In this document: positions 1 through 8,607 of the stretch, one piece after another
How the letters are laid out: each line of letters opens with the position of its first letter
Position numbering within the stretch: position 1 is the first letter of the stretch
Assembly: GCA_000824825.2 (NCBI GenBank)
Contig: LM655170.1
Coordinates: 11,853-75,852, forward strand
From: Mesorhizobium sp. ORS 3324
GTDB lineage: Bacteria; Pseudomonadota; Alphaproteobacteria; Rhizobiales; Rhizobiaceae
DNA length: 64,000 nucleotides
Direction: 5' to 3'
Notes under the pieces: model-generated
What the model saw: the letters and a program-made list of their open reading frames with translations, nothing else
Told to the model about the DNA's origin: nothing
Databases searched by the model: none
Position numbers and translations under genes: made by a program

Positions 1-39
1 GCAGGACAGAGGAGGGTGTGAAGGAACGCCACTTATCAC

Positions 40-66
40 CTCTCCCCCGCTCCGCAGGGGCGAGGA
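40..66. repeat. REP-like palindrome at window start
   Basis: Imperfect C-rich/G-rich inverted repeat just before glcE. It resembles the CTTCTCCC/GGGAGAAGG palindromes found again near 6.09, 6.55, 8.45-8.60 and 10.4 kb. The upstream gene, probably glcD, is outside the window. Confidence 0.4.
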
Positions 67-73
67 ACTAGGT

Positions 74-1336
74 GTGCCCATGACCATCTTCGCTCCCTCC
101 ACACCCGCCGAAGTCCTCTCCACCGTCCAATGGGCAGCGGCCGAGGAAGCCCCCGTTGAAATTCTCGGCCATGGATCCAGGCGCGGCATCGGCCGTCCGC
201 TGCAGACCGAACACACGCTCGACATCTCGAAGCTTACCGGTGTCACGCTTTATGAGCCGGCCGAACTGGTGCTCTCGGCAAGGGCCGGCACGCCGCTTGC
301 CGAGGTCGAAAACCTGCTTACCGAGAACGGCCAGCAATTCGCCTTCGAGCCGATGGACTATGGCCCGCTGCTCGGCGGCGCGTCGGGCAGGGGCACGATT
401 GGCGGGGTGCTTGCCTCGAACCTGTCCGGACCGCGGCGTCTCAAGGCAGGTGCGGCGCGCGACCACATCCTTGGCATCGCTGCCGTCTCCGGTCGCGGCG
501 AGGCCTTCAAGTCGGGCGGCCGCGTCGTCAAGAACGTCACCGGCTACGACCTTTCCAAGCTGATGGCGGGGAGTTGGGGCACTCTCGCCGTGCTGACCGA
601 CGTCACCTTCAAGGTCCTGCCCGCGGCCGAGACCGAGGTGACGCTGGCCGTCCGCGGCCTGCTCGACGATGCCGCCGTTGCCGCCATGGCGCTGGCGCTC
701 GGTTCCAGTGCCGAAGTGTCGAGCGCGGCCCACCTGCCCGAGCGGATCGCCGCGCGCGTCGCCGCCGGCCATCTCGGCAGCGATGCCGCTACGCTGCTGC
801 GCGTTGAGGGGTTTGGTCCCTCGGTGGTCTACCGGCTCGAGGTGTTGCGGAACCTGCTCGGCAAGGCCGGCCCGCTGCAGGAGATCGCGGGCGAGGCGTC
901 GAAGACGATCTGGCGCGACATCCGCGATTGCATGCCCTTTGCGGATGGCGCCGCGAGGCCGGTCTGGCGCGTCTCGATGCCGCCGTCCGAGGCGCACCAC
1001 ATGGTTATGGCGCTGCGCATGCAGGCGGCGGTCGACGCCTTCTACGACTGGCAGGGCGGGCTGGTGTGGCTCTCGATGAGCGAGGACGACCCCGAGGCCG
1101 AACTGCTGCGCGGGTTGATCAAGACACATGGCGGCGGCCATGCGACGCTGGTGCGGGCCTCCGCCTCGCATCGTGCCGCCTTGCCTGTGTTCGAACCGCA
1201 GCCGCCGCATCTTGCGGCGCTGTCGGCGCGGCTGAAGGCCGAGTTCGACCCCAAGCACATTCTCAACCCCGGCCGCATGGCGCCGGGGTCCAGCTCTGCT
1301 ACTCTTCCCCAATCAACGGAGGCAGCAGCACCATGA
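74..1336 (+). CDS. glcE: Glycolate oxidase FAD-binding subunit GlcE
   Basis: Subunit of the membrane-associated glycolate oxidase that converts glycolate to glyoxylate. The protein (about 420 aa) has the FAD-binding PCMH fold in its first 180 residues: a glycine-rich GHGSRRGIG stretch near residue 32, GGVLASNLSGPRRL near 112, and KNVTGYDLSKLMAGSWGTL near 155, followed by the short C-terminal domain ending in HILNPGRM typical of GlcE. Start is ambiguous: GTG at 74 has a GAGG 8 bases upstream, while ATG at 80 is two codons in. The stop overlaps the next gene as ATGA. glcF follows after one small gene, which supports the call; glcD is presumably just left of the window. Confidence 0.93.
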   Translation: MPMTIFAPSTPAEVLSTVQWAAAEEAPVEILGHGSRRGIGRPLQTEHTLDISKLTGVTLYEPAELVLSARAGTPLAEVENLLTENGQQFAFEPMDYGPLLGGASGRGTIGGVLASNLSGPRRLKAGAARDHILGIAAVSGRGEAFKSGGRVVKNVTGYDLSKLMAGSWGTLAVLTDVTFKVLPAAETEVTLAVRGLLDDAAVAAMALALGSSAEVSSAAHLPERIAARVAAGHLGSDAATLLRVEGFGPSVVYRLEVLRNLLGKAGPLQEIAGEASKTIWRDIRDCMPFADGAARPVWRVSMPPSEAHHMVMALRMQAAVDAFYDWQGGLVWLSMSEDDPEAELLRGLIKTHGGGHATLVRASASHRAALPVFEPQPPHLAALSARLKAEFDPKHILNPGRMAPGSSSATLPQSTEAAAP

Positions 1337-1722
1337 GCAATGCCAATCCAGGCCCGGACACCGGGGCGCGCCAGACCGACCGCTGGCTCGAGCCGGGTCA
1401 GACCAACGCGCTGGTCATCTACATTCTTTACCTCGCCAGCCTTGTCATTGGCGTCACCGGCATCATCGGGATCGTGCTTGCCTACATCAATCGCGGCAAG
1501 GCAGGCGGCTTTGTCGAGAGCCACTACACATTCCTGATCAGGACGTTCTGGATAGGCCTTCTCTACGCGCTGATCTCCGTGGTCCTGATGATGCTCGCCA
1601 TCGGCTTCCTGCTGATGTTTGCTGTTGCCGTCTGGTTCATTGTCCGCTGCATTCTCGGGCTGCAGGCACTGCAGCGCGGCGAGCCGGTCAGGAACCCGCA
1701 AAGCTGGTTTCTCGGACAATAG
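1333..1722 (+). CDS. DUF4870-like small membrane protein between glcE and glcF
   Basis: 129-residue protein whose ATG overlaps the glcE stop (ATGA), so it is translationally coupled. A polar N-terminus of about 25 residues precedes hydrophobic segments near residues 27-50, 68-90 and 90-110. The layout and the motif YINRGKAGGFVESHYTFLIRTFW match DUF4870-type membrane proteins. glcF begins 9 bases after its stop. Position inside the glc operon suggests co-expression with glycolate oxidase, perhaps membrane anchoring, but that is inference; no catalytic motif is visible. Confidence 0.82.
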   Translation: MSNANPGPDTGARQTDRWLEPGQTNALVIYILYLASLVIGVTGIIGIVLAYINRGKAGGFVESHYTFLIRTFWIGLLYALISVVLMMLAIGFLLMFAVAVWFIVRCILGLQALQRGEPVRNPQSWFLGQ

Positions 1723-1731
1723 GACATTTTC

Positions 1732-3057
1732 GTGCAGACCAATTTCTCCCCTGCGCAGCTTGCCGATCCGCACGTCGCGGAATCGGAAAAGATCCTGCGC
1801 AAATGCGTGCATTGTGGCTTCTGCACCGCCACCTGTCCGACCTATGTGACATTGGGCAATGAGCTCGATTCACCGCGCGGCCGCATCTACCTCATCAAGG
1901 ACATGCTGGAGAACGGCCGGCCGGCCGACAGGGAGCTGGTCACCCACATCGACCGCTGCCTGTCCTGCCTTGCCTGCATGACGACATGCCCCTCGGGCGT
2001 GAACTACATGCACCTGGTCGACCATGCCCGCGCGCATATCGAGGCGACCTACAGCCGGCCGCTGCTCGACCGGCTGACGCGCTCTGCGCTGGCTTTCGTG
2101 CTGCCTTACCCGGGCCGCTTCCGGGCTGCGCTGAAACTGGCCGGGCTTGGTAGGCCGCTCATCGGCCTGTTCGAGAGGCTACCGGCGCTGAAGCCGGTCG
2201 CCGCCATGCTGAAGCTCGCACCGTCATCGATCCCGCTGGCATCGCCGATGGCCTCGCCCGGAGTGCACGCCGGCCAGGGCGCGAAACGCGGCCGCGTCGC
2301 CATCCTCACCGGCTGCGCGCAGTCGGTGCTCGATCCGGCGATCAACGAGGCGACCGTCTCGCTGCTGACGCGGCTCGGCGTCGAGGTTGTTGTGCCGGAA
2401 GGCGAGGGGTGCTGCGGCGCGCTTGTCCATCACATGGGCCGTGAGGAGGAAGCCCTTGCTTCCGCGAGGCGCAATATCGACGTCTGGACACGCACGATCG
2501 AGCAGGGCGGGCTCGACGCCATCATCATCACGGCTTCCGGCTGCGGCACGACGATCAAGGATTACGGCTTCATGCTGCGCCTTGATCCGGCCTATGCGAA
2601 AAAAGCAGCACGCGTCTCGGCGCTGGCCAAGGACATCACCGAATATCTTGCCGCGCTCGACCTGCCCGAGCCGGTGCGCAAGCCGCGCACGATCGTCGCC
2701 TATCATTCCGCCTGCTCGATGCAGCATGGCCAGAAGATCACCCGCCAGCCGAAAGAGCTCCTGACCAAGGCCGGCTTCGTCGTGCGCGAGCCGCGCGAGG
2801 GGCATCTCTGCTGCGGCTCGGCCGGCACCTACAACATCCTGCAGTCCGAGATTTCGGCAAAACTGCGCGACCGCAAGGTGAGAAACATAGAGGCGACCGG
2901 CGCTTCAGTTGTCGCCACCGGCAATATCGGCTGCATCACCCAGATCGCGTCCGCAGCAAAGCTGCCGGTGGTGCATACGATCAAGCTGTTGGATTGGGCC
3001 TATGGTGGCCAGAGGCCGGAAGGCGTTTCCGAAAAAAGCCTGATCGCCGCGGAATAA
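1732..3057 (+). CDS. glcF: Glycolate oxidase iron-sulfur subunit GlcF
   Basis: 441-residue electron-transfer subunit of glycolate oxidase. Two ferredoxin-like 4Fe-4S motifs are seen: cysteines at about 25, 28, 31 and 35 (CVHCGFCTATCP) and at about 76, 79, 82 and 86 (CLSCLACMTTCP). Two CCG-type domains follow (GCCGALVHH and CCGSAGTYN), as in the GlcF/heterodisulfide reductase subunit family. Start is GTG at 1732. It is the last gene of the visible glcE-DUF4870-glcF run and is convergent with folD, with only 11 bases between stops. Confidence 0.95.
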   Translation: MQTNFSPAQLADPHVAESEKILRKCVHCGFCTATCPTYVTLGNELDSPRGRIYLIKDMLENGRPADRELVTHIDRCLSCLACMTTCPSGVNYMHLVDHARAHIEATYSRPLLDRLTRSALAFVLPYPGRFRAALKLAGLGRPLIGLFERLPALKPVAAMLKLAPSSIPLASPMASPGVHAGQGAKRGRVAILTGCAQSVLDPAINEATVSLLTRLGVEVVVPEGEGCCGALVHHMGREEEALASARRNIDVWTRTIEQGGLDAIIITASGCGTTIKDYGFMLRLDPAYAKKAARVSALAKDITEYLAALDLPEPVRKPRTIVAYHSACSMQHGQKITRQPKELLTKAGFVVREPREGHLCCGSAGTYNILQSEISAKLRDRKVRNIEATGASVVATGNIGCITQIASAAKLPVVHTIKLLDWAYGGQRPEGVSEKSLIAAE

Positions 3058-3068
3058 TCTGACCGCGC

Positions 3069-3989
3069 CTACTCCGCTGCGATCTGGTCCGCCACGCCGT
3101 AGGTCGCGCGGTAGAGGGCGCGCTGGCGGTTGAGCGCCACCATGGTGTTGCGCAGCAGGATCGCCACCGTAAGCGGGCCGACGCCGCCGGGCACCGGCGT
3201 TATCCAGGAGGCGACCTCCTTGACGCTCTCGGTGTCGACATCGCCGACGATGCGGCTTTCGCCGTCCGGGCCGATTTCCGAATTGATACCGATGTCGATG
3301 ACGCAGGCGCCTGGCTTGACCATGTCGGCCTTGATCAGCCGCGACTTGCCGACGGCGACGAACAGCGCGTCCGCGCGCCGCGCATGCGCGGCCACCGAAC
3401 GCGTCATGTGATGGCAGACCGTTACCGTCGCCCCTTCGCTCATCAGCAGGAAGGCGATCGGCTTGCCGACGATCTCGGAATGGCCGACGACGACCACTTC
3501 GAGCCCCTTGAGATCGAGGCCGGTCTCCTTGAGAAGCTCGACGGAAGCGGCCGCCGTGCAGGGCGCGAGATCGAGCTGGTTGTAGACGATGTTGCCGATC
3601 GAGGCCGGATGCATGCCCTCGACATCCTTCAGCGGATGGACGGCCGCTTGCAGCGTCTTGATCGGAACATGCGCCGGCACCGGCCGCTGGATGATGATGC
3701 CGGTCACGCGCGGATCGGCGTTGAGGCCGTGGATCGCGGCTTCCAACTCGCCCGCGGTGATGTCGGCGGCAAAGCGGCGTTCCTCGAAGCCGATGCCAGC
3801 AAGCTCCGCCTTGGCGCGCTGGTTGCGCACATAGACGTCGACCGCAGCAATATCGCCGACCGTGATCGACACCAGCTTCGGCGGAAAGCCTTCGGCTGTG
3901 GCAATGGCGGCGTCCTCGCGCACGGCAGCGATGATGCGCTGGGCGACCGGACCACCCCTGAGATAGCGGCTGTCGTTGGACCGGGACAT
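3069..3989 (-). CDS. folD: Bifunctional methylenetetrahydrofolate dehydrogenase/cyclohydrolase FolD
   Basis: Interconverts 5,10-methylene-, 5,10-methenyl- and 10-formyl-tetrahydrofolate in the cytosolic one-carbon pool. 306 residues, usual for FolD. Visible motifs are YVRNQRAKAELAG with the catalytic lysine, the Rossmann segment with VVGHSEIVGKPIAFLLM, and the C-terminal PGGVGPLTVAILLRNT. The frame is open to 4070, but the extra 27 residues encode a translated copy of the intergenic repeat at 4026-4074, so ATG at 3989 is the sensible start. Confidence 0.95.
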   Translation of the reverse strand: MSRSNDSRYLRGGPVAQRIIAAVREDAAIATAEGFPPKLVSITVGDIAAVDVYVRNQRAKAELAGIGFEERRFAADITAGELEAAIHGLNADPRVTGIIIQRPVPAHVPIKTLQAAVHPLKDVEGMHPASIGNIVYNQLDLAPCTAAASVELLKETGLDLKGLEVVVVGHSEIVGKPIAFLLMSEGATVTVCHHMTRSVAAHARRADALFVAVGKSRLIKADMVKPGACVIDIGINSEIGPDGESRIVGDVDTESVKEVASWITPVPGGVGPLTVAILLRNTMVALNRQRALYRATYGVADQIAAE

Positions 3990-4025
3990 GGCGTGAACCT
4001 TCACCTGAGGGTTTGGCGCCGCACT

Positions 4026-4128
4026 ATGCATGTCGCCCAAAAGTGCGCAGCGGTTTTGCGAGAACGACATGCATCAAAATTAAGACCTAAAGCGCGTCGC
4101 CTGAATCCGTTTCGTCGCGACGCGCTTT
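4026..4128. repeat. RIME-like two-palindrome intergenic element, copy 1
   Basis: Two palindromic modules. Module A (4026-4074) begins ATGCATGTCG and ends CGACATGCAT. Module B (4089-4128) begins AAAGCGCGTCGC and ends GCGACGCGCTTT. The same pair occurs at 4377-4479 and 36723-36824 in the opposite orientation, and at 20248-20347 in the same orientation. The architecture fits the rhizobial intergenic mosaic elements (RIME); assignment to a named subfamily was not checked. Confidence 0.85.
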
Positions 4129-4219
4129 AGCAGAGCACGGCCTGGAAATCAGCCCTGAAAGCGAAACGCCCTGCTTCCGGGACGACCTGCGCACTTGGTG
4201 TCGCACCTTGTCGGAAACG

Positions 4220-4310
4220 AAAAAGGGCAGCGCGGTTGCCCACACTGCCCTTTCGTGACTGGCCGTATCCCCACACGGCCCGTCCCCCGCTAACTCGTTA
4301 GCAGTCTAAG
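4220..4310 (-). ncRNA. Candidate small RNA with three hairpins and an intrinsic terminator
   Basis: Read on the minus strand, three stem-loops follow each other: GCTAA/TTAGC at 4289-4302, GGCCGT/ACGGCC at 4261-4280, and AAAGGGCAG/CTGCCCTTT at 4222-4253. The last is followed by five U residues (4220-4224), a Rho-independent terminator. No good reading frame crosses it and it lies far from the flanking gene ends, so it is more likely a free-standing small RNA than a gene terminator. No clear -35/-10 was seen, so the 5' end is approximate. I could not match it to a named alphaproteobacterial sRNA family. Confidence 0.45.
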
Positions 4311-4376
4311 CACGTCTGCGAAGGCCGCGCTATGGCGTGAGGGCAACACTGCGCCAAAAACGACTCGGTGCTGCCT

Positions 4377-4479
4377 AAAGCGCGTCGCGACGAGACGGAT
4401 TCGGACGACGCGCTTTAAGTGTTTGTCTTGATGCATGTCGTTCTCGCAAAACCGCTGCGCATTTTTGGGCGACATGCAT
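4377..4479. repeat. RIME-like two-palindrome element, copy 2 (inverted relative to copy 1)
   Basis: Module B is at 4377-4416 and module A at 4431-4479, in the reverse orientation to copy 1. Its last base is the first base of the stop codon of the following minus-strand L,D-transpeptidase gene. Copies 1 and 2 together bracket about 250 bp containing the small-RNA candidate. Confidence 0.85.
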
Positions 4480-5222
4480 TAGATCACCTCGACCGTGGTC
4501 CCGACATTCACGCGCTCGTAGAGATCGACGACATCTTCGTTGCGCATGCGGATGCAGCCGGACGACACCGCGCCGCCGATCGTCCAGGGCTGGTTGGTGC
4601 CGTGGATGCGGTACTCCGTCGTGCCGATGTAGAGCGCGCGCGCGCCGAGCGGGTTCTCGATGCCGCCGGCAAGATAGGTCGGCAGGTAGCGGCCCTTGGC
4701 CGCCTCACGGGCGATCATCGCCGCCGGCGGGCGCCAGTCCGGCCACACCTTCTTGTCGGTGATCTTGTGCGTGCCCGACCATTCGAACCCGGGCTTGCCG
4801 GTGCCGACGCCGTAGCGCCGCGCCTTGCCGTTCTTCTCGACCAGATAGAGGAAGTTCTGCTTGGTATCGATGACGATGGTGCCGGCCTTCTGCGGGCCGT
4901 CATAGGCGACTTCCTGCGGCAGGTAGATCGGGTTGATCTGCGGCCGCATCACCATGCGCCTCGCAGGCTGCTGCACGGCCGCGGTGAGCTGCTGGTCGGG
5001 CTGCGCCTGGAACAGCCGCCGCAGCGGCTGCTGCTGGGTTGCCTGGCGGCTCGGGCGCACGATGCCCGGCGCGTGGCCGAGTTGTAGCACCCACGGTGCG
5101 GAGAGATCGGGGCTCACCATCACCGGCGGCATATCCGCGTAACGGTCATTGGCGAAGGAGGTCGTCGCGCTGGCGGCAAGCACCGCGGCTACGCCGAGCA
5201 GTAAACTGAACGCTGTCTTCAT
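4479..5222 (-). CDS. L,D-transpeptidase (ErfK/YbiS/YcfS/YnhG family)
   Basis: Periplasmic enzyme that forms 3-3 peptidoglycan cross-links or anchors proteins to peptidoglycan. 247 residues: a Sec signal peptide (MKTAFSLLLG through ASATTSFA), a Q/R-rich linker of about 80 residues, then a YkuD catalytic domain with HGT and the nucleophile-cysteine motif SSGCIRM near the C-terminus. The frame extends 30 codons upstream, but ATG at 5222 places the signal peptide at the N-terminus and is preferred. It is divergent from tag with about 215 bp between them. Confidence 0.9.
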   Translation of the reverse strand: MKTAFSLLLGVAAVLAASATTSFANDRYADMPPVMVSPDLSAPWVLQLGHAPGIVRPSRQATQQQPLRRLFQAQPDQQLTAAVQQPARRMVMRPQINPIYLPQEVAYDGPQKAGTIVIDTKQNFLYLVEKNGKARRYGVGTGKPGFEWSGTHKITDKKVWPDWRPPAAMIAREAAKGRYLPTYLAGGIENPLGARALYIGTTEYRIHGTNQPWTIGGAVSSGCIRMRNEDVVDLYERVNVGTTVEVI

Positions 5223-5438
5223 CGGAACGCACCTTGATCGTCGAAACTCATCCGAGGCGGAGAAGGGGCCCCGGGTGTCGCGATCCTTGGCGCGGCGCGG
5301 CAACCGAAACATGAATCGGAATGCGTAAAATGCCGACTTGTCAGTAAACTTTTTGGTGTGGTTACCGCCCGGTTCAGGAATCTGGTAAAGCCGCGGTAAA
5401 ACGGTCGCTGAAGCGCATTAACGAACGGATCTCTGGTA

Positions 5439-6077
5439 ATGGGACAAGAAAATGCCGGCCTGCTCGACGGCCCCGACGGTATCGCGCGCTGCTTCTGGCA
5501 CGGCAATCTGCCGGACTATCTGCACTATCACGACCATGAATGGGGCCGGCCGGTGGCCGACGATCGCCGGCTGTTCGAGAAGATCTGCCTCGAAGGTTTC
5601 CAATCGGGTCTCTCCTGGCTCACCATCTTGCGCAAGCGCGAGAATTTCCGCGAGGCCTTCGCTGGCTTCGATTTCGACAAGGTGGCGGCCTTCACCGACC
5701 AGGATGTCGAGCGCCTGCTGGGCAACGCCGGCATCATCCGCCATCGCGGCAAGATCGTCTCGACCATCAACAACGCCAGGCGCGCCCGCGAGCTCGCCGA
5801 CGAGGCCGGTTCGCTGGCCGCCTGGTTCTGGAAGTTCGAACCGGGTCCTGACGAGCGGCCGTCGGTCGTCGACCTCGCGCATCTGCGCGCCAATCCGACG
5901 ACGGCGGTCTCGGTCAGGATATCGAAGGAGCTGAAGAAGAAGGGCTGGAGCTTCGTCGGCCCGACCACCGTCTACGCCTACATGCAGGCGATGGGACTGG
6001 TCAACGACCATCTCGAAGGCTGTGTGTGCCGGGCAGAGGTGGAGAAGGAAAGGGAGAGGTTTAAGCGGCCGAAGTAG
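5439..6077 (+). CDS. tag: DNA-3-methyladenine glycosylase I
   Basis: Base-excision repair glycosylase removing 3-methyladenine from alkylated DNA. 212 residues, close to E. coli Tag. The family signature is present: RCFWHGNLPDYLHYHDHEWG near residues 17-36 (zinc-site Cys and His), the core FEKICLEGFQSGLSWLTIL, and a C-terminal NDHLEGCVC carrying the other zinc ligands. ATG at 5439 follows GGATCTCTGGTA, a weak ribosome-binding site. It is a single-gene unit. Confidence 0.95.
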   Translation: MGQENAGLLDGPDGIARCFWHGNLPDYLHYHDHEWGRPVADDRRLFEKICLEGFQSGLSWLTILRKRENFREAFAGFDFDKVAAFTDQDVERLLGNAGIIRHRGKIVSTINNARRARELADEAGSLAAWFWKFEPGPDERPSVVDLAHLRANPTTAVSVRISKELKKKGWSFVGPTTVYAYMQAMGLVNDHLEGCVCRAEVEKERERFKRPK

Positions 6078-6085
6078 GGCGGCCT

Positions 6086-6112
6086 TTTCCTTCTCCCGCA
6101 GAGGGAGAAGGC
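6086..6112. repeat. REP-like palindrome
   Basis: CCTTCTCCC(n)GGGAGAAGG hairpin between the tag stop and a small convergent gene. It could serve as a weak bidirectional terminator and belongs to the same family as the palindromes near 6.55 and 8.45 kb. Confidence 0.6.
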
Positions 6113-6123
6113 TGGGCGCTAAC

Positions 6124-6357
6124 TTAAACGCCGGTCGCGCCCGCCAAGAACAGCCCGGCAATGATGGCCGCTACCGCTGCGAAGGCTGGGTAGATCACCA
6201 GCAGTCCGGTCACCAGCGCGTCGCGCACCGTCGGCTTTTGCGCTTCCGCCGCAACCTCGAACGGCCCGGCCGGCTGCTGCGCCGGCTTGAGCGTGAGGCT
6301 GCCGGCAGGCCGCAGCCTGGCAACTGGCTTGCCGCTCTCGATGATGTCTTCCGCCAT
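6124..6357 (-). CDS. Small single-span membrane protein, unknown function
   Basis: 77 residues from ATG at 6357. A charged/proline-rich N-terminal half is followed by one hydrophobic C-terminal helix (about residues 50-72, ALVTGLLVIYPAFAAVAAII). The frame is open upstream to 6483, but those residues look non-coding. I do not recognise a family. It is convergent with tag. Confidence 0.5.
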   Translation of the reverse strand: MAEDIIESGKPVARLRPAGSLTLKPAQQPAGPFEVAAEAQKPTVRDALVTGLLVIYPAFAAVAAIIAGLFLAGATGV

Positions 6358-6849
6358 GGTGATGGCCCCGAACCCCTTGTTTCGGCGCGCTTTATGGTCT
6401 TGGATTGTGTCGGCAGCATGCCGCGCTGATGGCGGAATTGTTTCGTTTTGGCGAGGTTTGTTTCGAAAAATCGAGAGTCGCATGAACCTTCAGTGGATAT
6501 GGCGCTTACTCTTGATTTGTTGGCGCAGCCCCTCATCGCCGTGCCGGGCACTTCTCCCCGTATAGTGACGGGGAGAAGGACGCCGTCATCGCCGGTTTCG
6601 CCAATCTGAGCGTTACAAGGCGAGCGCCAGCGCTGTGGCAATCCCCCTTCTCCCCGTCACTATACGGGAAGAAGGTGCCGGCTGGCGGATGAGGGGCGGC
6701 GCGGCGTTTGCAAGCTTGTCGCCTCCCGGTGTCCTCGCGGACTGGCCTCCTAACCCTTGCCGCACCAAGCAGCATCGGTTAGGACACGCGCGCTTTGGAC
6801 TAGGAAATTTCCTACCCACGGCGTGCCACGAAACACCGAGTATCATCCC
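6358..6849. other. Gene-free stretch with long inverted repeat
   Basis: About 490 bp upstream of hisS with no credible gene. It holds a widely spaced inverted repeat: CTTCTCCCCGTATAGTGACG near 6549-6568 and its near-complement near 6650-6672. Each arm is itself palindromic (CCCCGT..ACGGGG). The hisS promoter should lie between about 6700 and 6849; no clear -35/-10 pair stood out. Confidence 0.6.
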
Positions 6850-8433
6850 ATGGCCGACAAACCGGAAAAGACGAAAGCGCGGCTGCCGCGCGGTTTTGCC
6901 GACCGCGTCGCCGAAGACATTCGCGCCGTCGAGAAGATGATGGCGACCATCCGGTCCGTCTACGAGCTTTATGGTTTCGAGCCGGTCGACCAGCCGATGA
7001 TCGAATATACCGACGCGCTTGGAAAATTCCTGCCCGACCAGGACCGGCCGAACGAAGGCGTGTTCTCCTTTCAGGATGACGACGACCAGTGGCTGTCGCT
7101 GCGCTACGACCTGACCGCGCCGACGGCGCGCTTCGTCGCCGAGAATTACGACCGCCTCCCAAAACCCTATCGCAGCTACCGTTCCGGCTGGGTGTTCCGC
7201 AACGAAAAGCCCGGCCCCGGCCGCTTCCGTCAGTTCATGCAGTTCGACGCCGATACCATCGGTACGCCGGGCGTGGCCGCTGACGCTGAGATGGCGATGA
7301 TGATGGCCGACGTCATGGAGGCGCTGGGCATCAAGCGCGGCGACTACGTCATCCGCGTCAACAACCGCAAGGTGCTCGACGGCGTGTTAGAAGCCATCGG
7401 CCTTGGCGGTGACGAGAATGCCGGGCGCCGGCTGACGGTGCTGCGGGCGATCGACAAACTGGACAAGCTTGGACCGGAAGGCGTCCGTCTGCTTCTCGGG
7501 GCAGGACGCAAGGACGAAAGCGGTGATTTTACGAAGGGTGCCGGGCTGGGATCCGGAGAGATCGATGTAGTTTTCGAATTTCTCGATCCGACATCAACCG
7601 TCGCCATTCCATCGGCAATGATCCAGCCACGGGACAATCCGGAACTGGACAACATGAAGGGCGGGATACTTTCGCTCCAGCCTCCGACCTTGGTGCAAAA
7701 TAATATCCGCCTTTCAGACAGCAGCCTCTATCTCGAGGGAATTGCCGAACTCGATCAAATACGGCTCTTGGTTGAAAGTGCCGGCTATGCTGATGACAGG
7801 ATAAAGATCGATCCCTCCGTCGTCCGCGGCCTCGAATACTACACCGGTCCGGTCTTCGAGGCCGAGCTTCTGGCCGAGATCCCCAACGAAGACGGCCAGA
7901 TCGTGCGCTTCGGCTCGGTCGGCGGCGGCGGCCGTTACGACGGGCTGGTCTCGCGCTTCCGCGGCGAGCCGGTGCCGGCGACCGGCTTCTCCATCGGCGT
8001 CTCCCGGCTGATGACGGCGCTGAAGAACCTCGGCAAGCTCGATGTCTCCGAAGTCGTTGCCCCGGTCGTCGTGCTGGTCATGGACAAGGACGTTGAAAGC
8101 CTCGGCCGCTACCAGAAGATGGTCGCCGATCTGCGCGCCGCCGGCATCCGCTCCGAAATGTATCTCGGCGGCGCCGGCATGAAGGCGCAGCTGAAATATG
8201 CCGACCGCCGCGGCAGCCCGATCGCCGTCATCCAGGGCGGCGACGAGCGCGCCAAGGGCGAGGTGCAGATCAAGGACCTCATCGAAGGCGCGCGCCTGTC
8301 GGCCGAGATCACCGACAACGCCGAATGGCGCGCCGCGCGCCCGGCGCAGGTGACCGTGGCGGAAGGCGAGCTGGTCGCCGAGGTGAAGAAGATCCTAGCG
8401 GCGCAGGCCGAGGAGCGAGCACGTGGCAAGTAG
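6850..8433 (+). CDS. hisS: Histidyl-tRNA synthetase
   Basis: Charges tRNA-His. 527 residues from ATG at 6850; the frame is open to 6757, but that extension lacks the family N-terminus. Class II motifs are visible: [19 protein letters not shown] (motif 2), [12 protein letters not shown] (histidine A box) and [13 protein letters not shown] (histidine B box/motif 3), then the anticodon-binding domain with [17 protein letters not shown]. The middle region (about 7390-7800, residues 180-317) is more AT-rich and uses different codons from its flanks. The his genes hisZ-hisG lie downstream. Confidence 0.96.
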   Translation: MADKPEKTKARLPRGFADRVAEDIRAVEKMMATIRSVYELYGFEPVDQPMIEYTDALGKFLPDQDRPNEGVFSFQDDDDQWLSLRYDLTAPTARFVAENYDRLPKPYRSYRSGWVFRNEKPGPGRFRQFMQFDADTIGTPGVAADAEMAMMMADVMEALGIKRGDYVIRVNNRKVLDGVLEAIGLGGDENAGRRLTVLRAIDKLDKLGPEGVRLLLGAGRKDESGDFTKGAGLGSGEIDVVFEFLDPTSTVAIPSAMIQPRDNPELDNMKGGILSLQPPTLVQNNIRLSDSSLYLEGIAELDQIRLLVESAGYADDRIKIDPSVVRGLEYYTGPVFEAELLAEIPNEDGQIVRFGSVGGGGRYDGLVSRFRGEPVPATGFSIGVSRLMTALKNLGKLDVSEVVAPVVVLVMDKDVESLGRYQKMVADLRAAGIRSEMYLGGAGMKAQLKYADRRGSPIAVIQGGDERAKGEVQIKDLIEGARLSAEITDNAEWRAARPAQVTVAEGELVAEVKKILAAQAEERARGK

Positions 8434-8442
8434 GGCGCCAAC

Positions 8443-8601
8443 CTCCCCTTCTCCCCTTGTGGGAGAAGGTGGCCGAGCGAAGCTCGGCCGGATGAGGAGT
8501 GTTCCAGGAAAAGCCGACCTCTCATTCCTTCCAGCACCCCTCATCCGTCTCGGCGCTGCGCGCCGATCCACCTTCTCCCCCAGGGGGAGAAGGGGAGGTG
8601 G
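8443..8601. repeat. Pair of inverted REP-like elements between hisS and hisZ
   Basis: Two facing copies of a roughly 60-bp element. Each holds a CTTCTCCC/GGGAGAAGG hairpin, a short GC-rich hairpin (GGCCGAGC..GCTCGGCC in the left copy, CGGCGCTGCGCGCCG in the right), and the shared GGATGAGG/CCTCATCC. They fill nearly all the hisS-hisZ gap, ending 6 bases before the hisZ ATG, so the right copy (GGGGAGGTGG) supplies the hisZ ribosome-binding site. Confidence 0.75.
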
Positions 8602-8607
8602 TGCTTT

